From positions 1 to 8,204 of the forward strand of contig CABPXX010000043.1 in NCBI GenBank assembly GCA_902461475.1: 8,204 bases of DNA, written 5' to 3'. How positions within the stretch are numbered: position 1 is the stretch's first letter; every line of letters begins with the position of its first letter. The position numbers were made by a program, and so were the translations under genes. Under the pieces are notes generated by a model. It saw only the letters and a list, made by a program, of their open reading frames with translations, ran no database searches and was not told the DNA's origin. Of this stretch, positions 1-5,824 are shown piece after piece. This stretch comes from an uncultured Eubacteriales bacterium (GTDB taxonomy: Bacteria > Bacillota > Clostridia > Oscillospirales > Oscillospiraceae).

Positions 1-960
1 GCTATGGGATAGATCATGGCAGGAGAGCAGGGGCACAATACCGCCCCGGTGGCAGGCCAGAGCCCGCCCGTCCGACTGGGTTTCCAGATTTGGAGCCCTT
101 TCACCGCACAGCGGAATGCTCTGGGTGCACCGCCCGTAAAAGGGACAGCAGTGGTGGCCCGGCTGTTCCTGGGCGGTGTTGGGGCGGATGCCCCACAGGT
201 CTCGCAGAGGGTTGAGGGTGACGGCGGACTGGAGCAGGCCCCGGGTGTAGGGGTGCCGGGGGCGGTCCAGAATGTCTCCCGTTGGCCCTTTCTCCTCTAC
301 GTGTCCCTGGTAGAGCACTATGGTGCGCCCTCCCAGGGCCCGGGCCAGCCCCATGTCGTGGGTGACCACCAGAAAGGCGGTACCTAAGGTGTCCCGCAGC
401 GTCTCAATGGCGGAGGGAACAGCAGCACCGGACTCTGGGTCCAGGCTGGCGGTGGGCTCATCCAGCAGCACCAGCTCCGGGTCCAGGGCCACGGCGTTGG
501 CCAGTAAAAATTTCTGTACCATGCCCCCGGACAGCTGGTGGGGACGGAGGGACAGGTCGTCCGGCGACAGCCCTACCAGTTCCATGAGGGCATGGGCTTT
601 TTTGGTGCATTGGTCTGGGGAATAGGCCAGAGCCAGCACCTCGTGGAGGTGCTGACTCAGGGTCAGCTTGGGATTGAGCCACTCCACCGAGTTCTGAAAA
701 GCCACAGAGAGGGTCTTCATGCGTAGTTTGCGGCGCTGAGCCTCCCGCATGGTGAGAAAATCCGCCCCGTGGAGGAGTACCTGGCCGTGTACTTTACCCT
801 CTGAGGGGAGCAAGCAGGAGATGGCCTGGACCAGCGAGGTCTTCCCGCTGCCGGACTCTCCGATGACGGAGAGAATTTCTCCTCGGTCCAGCTGGAAGCT
901 GAGTGGGTGTAGGTGAAATTGTGGGTAGGACACAGAGAGTTCTTGAACTTGGAGCAGCAC
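1..960 (-). CDS. Peptide/nickel-type ABC importer ATPase, partial; probable fused double ATPase
   Basis: This is the ATP-hydrolysing subunit of a DppD/OppD-type importer, acting on the cytoplasmic face of the permease pair. The frame opens with GTG at 960-958, preceded by AGGAGG with a 6-base spacer, and stays open for 320 codons to the window edge. Visible motifs are Walker A GESGSGKT (residues 34-41), Q-loop Gln89, signature LSGGMVQK (143-150, with Met in place of the usual Gln), Walker B LVLLDE (163-168) and the H-loop His201. A cysteine-bearing C-terminal region follows (Cys271, 272, 278, 285, 303), as in the oligopeptide/dipeptide C-terminal domain. That domain normally ends the protein, but here the frame continues from about residue 308 into PLLSCHDLSHS, which resembles the first strand of another ABC ATPase. 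I infer a tandem fusion whose second half lies beyond the window. The preceding permease stop is 10 bases upstream. Confidence 0.88.
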   Translation of the reverse strand, partial: MLLQVQELSVSYPQFHLHPLSFQLDRGEILSVIGESGSGKTSLVQAISCLLPSEGKVHGQVLLHGADFLTMREAQRRKLRMKTLSVAFQNSVEWLNPKLTLSQHLHEVLALAYSPDQCTKKAHALMELVGLSPDDLSLRPHQLSGGMVQKFLLANAVALDPELVLLDEPTASLDPESGAAVPSAIETLRDTLGTAFLVVTHDMGLARALGGRTIVLYQGHVEEKGPTGDILDRPRHPYTRGLLQSAVTLNPLRDLWGIRPNTAQEQPGHHCCPFYGRCTQSIPLCGERAPNLETQSDGRALACHRGGIVPLLSCHDLSHS

Positions 961-970
961 GGTACCCCTC

Positions 971-1729
971 CTAGGATTTGGGTAATTGAATGGCCTGCAC
1001 CATCAGGCGCAGCAGTAAAGTGGACACCAGCCACCAGAGCCAGAACGAGGTGCGGTAAATGCCGGGAAACTGGGTGGCCCGGGCAATCATCAGCCCCCAG
1101 GACCGGGCCAGGGGGTCTGACAGGCCTAGAAAGGACAGGGAGGACTCCTGGAGGATGGACTTCCCCACCACCCCCAGGGCGTTCACCGACAGTAGGGGGA
1201 GCAGGTCTCCCGCCAGGTGGGTGCGGATGAGGTACCAGAGCCCGCCGCCGTACACTTTGGCCATGGCCACATAGGGGCGGTGACACACCGAACGGGGTTT
1301 GGCCCGCGGGGCCCAGGAGAACAGGCAGAGAATCCAGATGATGTTCCAGGTGTTCTGGCCCAGAAAGGCCCCCAGCACGATCATCACCGGCAGTTGGGGG
1401 ATGGAGAGGAAGATCTGAATGAGCAGCCCAATGGCGTGGTCCACCCAGCCGCCCAGCAGTCCCGCAGCTGTACCCAATCCGCCTCCCAGAAGGAAGGTAC
1501 AAAGGGCGGTCATGACGCCGATCCCCATACTGCGGAAAAACCCGGCGGAGATTTGAGCGAATACATCCACTCCTAGGTTGTCAGTGCCCAGCCAGTGGGA
1601 AGCGGAGGGCGGCTGGAGGGAATCCCCAGAAGGGAGAGAGGCGTCCCAGGGATAGAAGGTGACGCCCCAGAGAAAGACCAGGGTCAGCACAAGAAAGAGG
1701 GTGAGAGGGATGAGCAGACTTTTTTTCAT
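971..1729 (-). CDS. DppC/OppC-like ABC importer permease
   Basis: This is the second membrane-spanning permease of the peptide/nickel-type importer. The protein has 252 residues and starts with a hydrophobic helix (MKKSLLIPLTLFLVLTL), then LGTDNLGVDVFAQ, the family's usual segment before the permease core. The EAA loop that docks on the ATPase is recognisable as YVAMAKVYGGG, followed by the conserved SFLGLSDP and SWGLMI blocks. The start ATG (1729-1727) overlaps the previous frame's TGA as ATGA and has GGGAGG about 7 bases upstream, so it is probably translationally coupled. Two oddities: the segment between SWAPRAK and PYVAMAK is about five residues shorter than I expect for the family, and the C-terminus stops at QLPKS soon after the last helix, without the usual G-x-x-LRxxxDP tail. 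It is short for the family (usually about 280-300 residues) but otherwise intact. Confidence 0.85.
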   Translation of the reverse strand: MKKSLLIPLTLFLVLTLVFLWGVTFYPWDASLPSGDSLQPPSASHWLGTDNLGVDVFAQISAGFFRSMGIGVMTALCTFLLGGGLGTAAGLLGGWVDHAIGLLIQIFLSIPQLPVMIVLGAFLGQNTWNIIWILCLFSWAPRAKPRSVCHRPYVAMAKVYGGGLWYLIRTHLAGDLLPLLSVNALGVVGKSILQESSLSFLGLSDPLARSWGLMIARATQFPGIYRTSFWLWWLVSTLLLRLMVQAIQLPKS

Positions 1730-2692
1730 GGCTGTACCTCCCGCTCCACGGCGTGGTTACACAGGTCTGCCAGGGTGAGACTCACAAGCACCAGAAGGGC
1801 AGAGAGGAGAAATACCCCCTGAATCATGGGGTAGTCCCGGTAGGTCACTGCCTCCCGTAAGACGGTACCCAGGCCCGGATAGGCAAAGACGTTTTCCACC
1901 AGAATGGTGCCTCCCACGGTGGAGCCCACCGAGAGAAAGAGCCGGGCCACAATTGGGGTGATGCTATTGGCCAGGAGATAGAAGGGCCATACCCGCCGTT
2001 TTCTCAGTCCTTTGGCCTTCGCGTTTATCATATATGGCTGCTCAAGCACGGAGAAGAAGCTGGCCCAGGCGGGGGAAAAAGAACTTGGGGCAGGTCACGA
2101 GAGTGAGGGCGACAATGGGCATGAGGCTGTGGAGAAGAATGTCACCCAGCTGCTGCCATAGGGAAGAGTACTGGGCGAAGGGAGTCACCGCTCCAGACAA
2201 AGGAATCCAGGACACCTGGGCTGCCACCAGAAAGAGCAGGAGCACACCTGTGAGAAAGGGCGGGAGTTCAGCCAGGGCAGAGAGGACGGGAGACAAAATG
2301 CGGTGCCCATGCCGGGTGCCCACACATACCAGGGCCAGCCCAACCCCCAGAATGAGGCTTAACAGCAGGGAAGCCCCCATCATCCACAGGCTCCAGGGCA
2401 GACGCTCCAGGAGAATGTCCGCCACCGGGCGTTTATAGTGGATACTCTGGCCCAGATCCCCGTGGAGATTGCGTACCACGGTGTCCACCAGCTGCCGAGG
2501 CCAAGGCTTGTCCAGACCGTAATATTCCCGCAGCAGTTCCTTCAGCTCCTGAGTGTAGACCACGGCCACATCCTCCCCAGACCCAGAGGCGGTGTAGTCG
2601 AAGGGGTCTCCCGGCATGAGCCGGGGGATGAAGAAGTTGAGCAGGTAGATGGCCACACAGGAGAGCAGGAGCAGCAGAATGCGGCGGGCCAT
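1726..2692 (-). pseudogene. DppB/OppB-like ABC importer permease, interrupted by one frameshift
   Basis: This is the first permease of the importer. From ATG 2692-2690 the frame gives MARRILLLLL, the N-terminal helix, then RLMPGDPFDY, the YYGLDKPW and GDLGQS motifs and several helices. It then meets TGA at 2044-2042, just after FFFPRLGQLLLRA. The rest of the family sequence continues in the next frame, from LEQPYMINAKAKGL (the EAA loop) through TILVENVFAYPGLG and RDYPMIQGV to the TGA at 1728-1726. Joined, the two parts give about 320 residues, the normal family length, so nothing is missing apart from the frame. The second frame does contain a GTG (2049-2047), but the bases before it are pyrimidine-rich with no ribosome site. 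I therefore read this as a one-base insertion (or two-base loss), real or from sequencing, not two genes. The gap to the upstream stop is 8 bases, and the best ribosome-site match (GGAG) is about 14 bases from the ATG. Confidence 0.85.
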
Positions 2693-2694
2693 GG

Positions 2695-2710
2695 GGAGCG
2701 TCAGCGCTCC
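2695..2710 (-). promoter_or_regulatory. Small stem-loop at the stop of the binding-protein gene
   Basis: On the transcribed strand GGAGCG, loop CTGA and CGCTCC form a perfect 6-bp GC-rich stem with a 4-base loop. The loop contains part of the TGA stop of the substrate-binding protein gene, and the stem ends 2 bases before the permease ATG. The 5' arm contains the only GGAG near that ATG. Such intercistronic stems can stabilise the upstream message or lower expression of the next gene, which would fit the usual excess of binding protein over permease. The structure is visible; the role is inference. Confidence 0.45.
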
Positions 2711-4266
2711 ATGTAGGAGAGTCGGTTTTGTTCGGCCTGCTGATAGGCGTAGGTTTTCATCCATCCGTCGTAGTAGTCCTTTCGATACATGGAATAGGTG
2801 GATTGGTTGGCAATGACAAGGATAGGAATCTCCTGGCTCACCAGCAGCTCCAGCTCTTGGAACATGGCCAAGCGCTGGTCAAAGTCGGTCTCGTACTGCT
2901 GACCCTCGGCCAGACGGGTCATCTCCGCATTGGAGTAGCCGATGGCCCCCATGGAGTGGGGATTGGTGCCGGAGAACTTGGAGATATCAGAGAAGAGGGT
3001 GCGCATGTAGGTGGGGGGATTGTTGCCCCAGCCGCCATTGCCCACCAGGGCGAACTCGTAGGCGCCCTGGTTGATGTTATCATCCCGGGTGGCGGAGTCG
3101 TAGGCGGTGACGGACACGGTCATTCCCGCCTGGGTGAGGCCGTTTTTGATAATCTCGGCAATGGCCAGGTCGTCCGCACTGTTGCCGCAGAGAAGGGTGA
3201 CAGACAGATTCTGACCGCCCAACACCTCCTGGGCCTTTTGGGGGTCATAGTCGTATTGCACCACATGTTCGTTGTAGAAGATACTCCCCTGGGGGACATA
3301 GCCCGCGCTGCCCACGGTACCCGCCCCCCGGAACACGTTGTCCACCACGCTCTGGCGGTCGATGGCAGCGTATACCGCCTGACGGTAGGTGAGGTCTAAA
3401 AACTGAGGGCAGGCCTCGTAGTTAATGAGCAGCTTGTACCCCATGTCGTTGGCCTTGTCCACCAGCGAGATGTTGGGGTCACTGAGGTAGCTATCTTTCA
3501 AGTCGGCGGGCAGGGAGGTGATGTCCAGCTCCCCGGCCTCAAAGGCCAGAAGAGGATCGCTGACGGGGATAAACTGGATTTTCTCCGCCCCCTGGGTTCC
3601 GTTGCACCACCCTTCGTAGGCGGTGAACTCATATAGCCCGGTGGCTCCGTCGTACTGGGTGCAGGAGAAGGCCCCGCTGCCCACCAGATAGCCCTCCCCG
3701 GTGTAGGAGTAGGGGTCCTCTACTTCGGACCAGATGTGCTGGGGGAGGATGACAAAGCTGCCCAGATTGGACAGAGTGTCGGCGTCGGGCTCGTCCACCG
3801 TCAGGGTAATGGTGTGGTCGTCCACCACCGTGTAGTGGTCCACCAGGAAGTCTTCGCCCACGCCCAGGGGATTGGATACGGGGGGATGCTCCCGGTAGTA
3901 GTCCAGGGTAAAGGCCACGTCCTGGGCGGTGAGGGGCTCCCCATCCTGGAAGGTGGCGGTTTCAAAGAGGGTGAAGGTGTAGTCGCTGCCGTCCACCGTC
4001 CAGCTCTCTGCCAGCCAGGACACGTTTCCCTCCTCGTCTTTTTCCAGTAGGCTGCCGTACACCAGCTTCATTTTGGCGGTGCCGGGTCCTCGGGACTGGC
4101 AAAGGAACGGGTTGGGAGCGCCCCAGTCGGTGCCTCCCTCCAACTTGAGGGTGGACACGGAATACTGGGAGTTGGAAGGCGTGGACGAGGGGGGAGAGGC
4201 GGTGCATCCGGCGCACAGGGCTAAGGCGGCGGCACAGGTGAGGGCGATGATGGGTTTTGTGTGCAT
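2701..4266 (-). CDS. Substrate-binding lipoprotein of a peptide/nickel-type ABC importer (SBP family 5)
   Basis: This is the extracellular, lipid-anchored binding protein that captures the substrate and delivers it to the permeases. I choose ATG 4266-4264 because AGGAGG lies 7 bases upstream and the product then opens with a lipoprotein signal: MHTKP, a hydrophobic stretch, and LCAGC with the acceptor Cys21 (Cys instead of Leu at -3 is unusual). The mature region follows the family 5 pattern: GGTDWGAPNPF, KMKLVYGSLLEKDEEGNVSWLAESW near the N-terminus, then FQDGEPLTAQDVAFTLDYY and, late in the protein, NPHSMGAIGYSNAEM. At 521 residues it has normal length. The GAPNPF and RGPG elements resemble a branch of this family whose substrates I cannot name. 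Peptides, nickel chelates and other small solutes are all possible. It is the first gene of the operon and sits directly behind an attenuator-like hairpin. Confidence 0.9.
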   Translation of the reverse strand: MHTKPIIALTCAAALALCAGCTASPPSSTPSNSQYSVSTLKLEGGTDWGAPNPFLCQSRGPGTAKMKLVYGSLLEKDEEGNVSWLAESWTVDGSDYTFTLFETATFQDGEPLTAQDVAFTLDYYREHPPVSNPLGVGEDFLVDHYTVVDDHTITLTVDEPDADTLSNLGSFVILPQHIWSEVEDPYSYTGEGYLVGSGAFSCTQYDGATGLYEFTAYEGWCNGTQGAEKIQFIPVSDPLLAFEAGELDITSLPADLKDSYLSDPNISLVDKANDMGYKLLINYEACPQFLDLTYRQAVYAAIDRQSVVDNVFRGAGTVGSAGYVPQGSIFYNEHVVQYDYDPQKAQEVLGGQNLSVTLLCGNSADDLAIAEIIKNGLTQAGMTVSVTAYDSATRDDNINQGAYEFALVGNGGWGNNPPTYMRTLFSDISKFSGTNPHSMGAIGYSNAEMTRLAEGQQYETDFDQRLAMFQELELLVSQEIPILVIANQSTYSMYRKDYYDGWMKTYAYQQAEQNRLSYMER

Positions 4267-4277
4267 GGTTGGTCCTC

Positions 4278-4298
4278 CTAGAACAATAAAAAGTTCAT
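4278..4298 (-). CDS. Possible 6-codon leader mini-ORF (doubtful)
   Basis: ATG 4298-4296 opens a frame for MNFLLF that ends with TAG at 4280-4278. It has an excellent upstream site, AGGAGGTG at 4312-4305, with a 6-base spacer, and its stop overlaps the AGGAGG used by the binding-protein gene (TAGGAGG). The site lies in the loop and descending arm of the leader hairpin, so it would be accessible only when that hairpin is open. It may be a real control element or a coincidence of the hairpin sequence. Confidence 0.22.
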   Translation of the reverse strand: MNFLLF

Positions 4299-4330
4299 CA
4301 AGAGCACCTCCTGGTGCTCCTGATGAACTT
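4286..4330 (-). terminator. Intrinsic terminator/attenuator in the importer leader
   Basis: The arms 4291-4308 and 4313-4330 pair over 18 positions around a 4-base loop. In minus-strand RNA the one non-Watson-Crick position (4320/4301) is a G-U pair, while in plus-strand RNA it would be an A/C mismatch, so the element is built for the minus strand. The stem is followed by UUUUUAUU. It ends only about 10 bases before the AGGAGG of the binding-protein gene, leaving no room for a promoter between them. It must therefore lie within the importer's own transcript and control read-through into the operon. It could also end read-through transcripts of the DUF1576 gene upstream. Confidence 0.8.
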
Positions 4331-4378
4331 CTCATTCATCCAATCTTGTGGTGTGGTGGGGATTATGGAAACGGCCAT
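4298..4378 (-). CDS. Possible 26-residue leader peptide overlapping the attenuator (doubtful)
   Basis: ATG 4378-4376 opens a 27-codon frame whose TGA (4300-4298) falls in the descending arm of the leader hairpin. Its last codons cross the ascending arm and loop and include three AGG arginine codons close together (residues 20, 23 and 24). A ribosome translating it would mask the hairpin, as in leader-peptide attenuation. The only purine-rich stretch upstream (AGAAG) directly abuts the ATG, so there is no proper ribosome site, which makes translation unlikely. An internal ATG at 4339-4337 in the same frame also lacks a clear site. Confidence 0.18.
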   Translation of the reverse strand: MAVSIIPTTPQDWMNEKFIRSTRRCS

Positions 4379-4419
4379 CTTCTGACAGCCCAGAGGATTG
4401 CTTCTACAATCTAAAAGTT

Positions 4420-4448
4420 ATTTTACCAGATTGGGCGTCCCATGTCAA
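4420..4448 (-). promoter_or_regulatory. Sigma70/SigA-type promoter of the importer operon
   Basis: On the minus strand TTGACA (4448-4443), a 17-base spacer and TAAAAT (4425-4420) match the vegetative promoter consensus closely. It begins two bases after the DUF1576 stop codon. A start of transcription near 4412 would give a leader of about 146 nt before the binding-protein ATG. The leader holds the hairpin terminator, two possible tiny ORFs and a small alternative hairpin (GATGAA pairing with TTCATC around 4342-4294). Confidence 0.82.
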
Positions 4449-4450
4449 CG

Positions 4451-5791
4451 TCACAGAGGGTCTTCCATGCCGTCATGGGCATGGGCGGCCAACAACTCCT
4501 GGGATTGGGGCGTGTCGTCCTCGTAAATTTCAAACAGGTCCTCGTCCTGGAGGGTGGGACGGCGGTGGCGGAACAGGGATGTGATCACCGGATAGAGCAC
4601 CAGGGCCACCAAGCCCGCAGAAAAGCCGTTGTTGTACAGGTTCATGCCTTCCAGGGGCAGCCCGGCCTGGAGCACCACCGCTGAGTGGACGAGTCCGGCC
4701 ACCACCCCAAAGGGCCAGCCGAACACCCCGGAGAAGGGGGCCAGGGCGGTGCCAAACAGGGAGGCCAGCTGGAGCGACTCGTGGCTGGCGGAGACATGGA
4801 GGAAGGTACTGCCCAACAGCACTCCAATCATCACCGGGGCGATGTTACGCAGGTGCTTTCCGTAGGCGGAAAAGCCCATGATGGTGAAAATACCGCCTAG
4901 GGTGGGTCCGTTCAAGTCTCCGCCTGTGACCAGGATGTACACCATGGCAAACAGTCCGTTGACGCCCATGTTCACCAGCACAGGCCCGTGGCCGAACACA
5001 CGCAGGTAGTCGCTGGGGGCACGGCCAGAGGTCTGGAGCAGCCGCCAGTAGCCCCGCAAGGTGGTGCGGGGGTTGGGGATGAGCCCGGCCACAATGAGGG
5101 TAATACATATCACAGCCAGAAAGATGCCGAAGGTGAGGTTGTTCCCCGTGGACCAGATCAAGTGGGAGGCGGGGTTCAGGCCTAAGGCTTTGAAGATGGG
5201 GACAAAGATCATGGCCACCAGTCCGCAGGCAAAGCCGGTGGAGTACAGATTCATGCCGTTTTGGATGCGGAAGGCGTACTCGGATACTGGGGCAATGAGA
5301 AAGCCGATGAGCAAGCCCACCACGGCCCCCAGCCAAGGGGACACATCACAGCCCATGAAACTGACCATGGGGGCCAGGGAAGTGCCCAACATAGCCACGT
5401 TGACGTACTTGGAAAAGGGCTCTTTCCGCCAGAGGGCATAGAGGGCCGTGCCAAAGAGGATGGGCCAGATGTTGAGAATGTTTTTTCCAAACAGGGAAAA
5501 GCCCGCCATGAGGCTGATGGTGACCAGGGTGGAGCCGTTGGGCGTCTCGCCCACCAGATAGAAGATGGCCACGGCAATGAGGGTGACCAGCCCTGCGTTG
5601 ACAAACGCAGGGCCGGTTCCGCACAGAGCTACATAGTCGGTGATGAGTACGTCTTCATGGCTGAGCATGGTCCAAAGACCCTGGAAAAGATTTTGTGAAT
5701 GGAATAGGCCAAACACCAGCAGAAGTGCGCCCAATCCAGCGGCGGCTGGGAGCAGGGCGGCGTTTCGGCGGTGTACGTGGGGTACGTGCAT
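4451..5791 (-). CDS. DUF1576-family polytopic membrane protein
   Basis: This is a 446-residue integral membrane protein of unknown function. I recognise it as DUF1576 from its layout and its GFSLFGKNILNIWP-type motif; no function is established that I know of. It contains a clear internal duplication: residues 52-200 and 261-405 share the series DY...GxGP..VN, an LNG/PNG turn, GFSxxGKxxxNIxP (97-110 and 306-319), GTxLAP (136-141 and 347-352) and GMNLYxxGFxxGLVA (179-193 and 382-396). Conserved Asn, Gly and Lys residues within membrane segments suggest a transporter or channel with two-fold pseudo-symmetry. This is inference. The ends differ: a His-rich N-terminus (MHVPHVH) and an acidic, probably cytoplasmic tail (DEDLFEIYEDD). 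The start ATG has AAGGAG upstream with a long 12-base spacer. It follows the beta-CASP gene by 33 bases with no terminator between, so the two are probably co-transcribed. Confidence 0.8.
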   Translation of the reverse strand: MHVPHVHRRNAALLPAAAGLGALLLVFGLFHSQNLFQGLWTMLSHEDVLITDYVALCGTGPAFVNAGLVTLIAVAIFYLVGETPNGSTLVTISLMAGFSLFGKNILNIWPILFGTALYALWRKEPFSKYVNVAMLGTSLAPMVSFMGCDVSPWLGAVVGLLIGFLIAPVSEYAFRIQNGMNLYSTGFACGLVAMIFVPIFKALGLNPASHLIWSTGNNLTFGIFLAVICITLIVAGLIPNPRTTLRGYWRLLQTSGRAPSDYLRVFGHGPVLVNMGVNGLFAMVYILVTGGDLNGPTLGGIFTIMGFSAYGKHLRNIAPVMIGVLLGSTFLHVSASHESLQLASLFGTALAPFSGVFGWPFGVVAGLVHSAVVLQAGLPLEGMNLYNNGFSAGLVALVLYPVITSLFRHRRPTLQDEDLFEIYEDDTPQSQELLAAHAHDGMEDPL

Positions 5792-5824
5792 AGAGTGTTT
5801 CGTCTCCTTACATGTTGGAGTGCA

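Noticed and set aside
2030..2060. Programmed +1 frameshift in the permease
   Set aside because: The TGA context lacks the prfB-type CUU UGA slip codon and the upstream Shine-Dalgarno-like stimulator, and permeases of this family are not known to use recoding. A simple indel is more likely.
2042..2764. Longer permease start at 2764
   Set aside because: It would overlap the end of the binding-protein gene by over 60 bases and adds a non-hydrophobic stretch before the normal first helix.
2728..3399. Long plus-strand open frame opposite the binding-protein gene
   Set aside because: It is antisense to a clear SBP family 5 protein, has a low-complexity Gly/Val/His-rich product and no family motif. 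Long antisense frames are expected in GC-rich genes. The same applies to the other plus-strand frames.
2701..4335. Longer start for the binding protein at 4335
   Set aside because: It would place coding sequence across the leader hairpin and in front of the signal peptide. The ATG at 4266 has a well-spaced AGGAGG and begins directly with the lipoprotein signal.
4451..5791. Urea transporter or other named channel
   Set aside because: The two-fold repeat and membrane Asn/Gly motifs suggested it at first, but the motif set (GFSxxGKxxxNIxP and GMNLYxxGF) fits DUF1576 and not the urea transporter signature.
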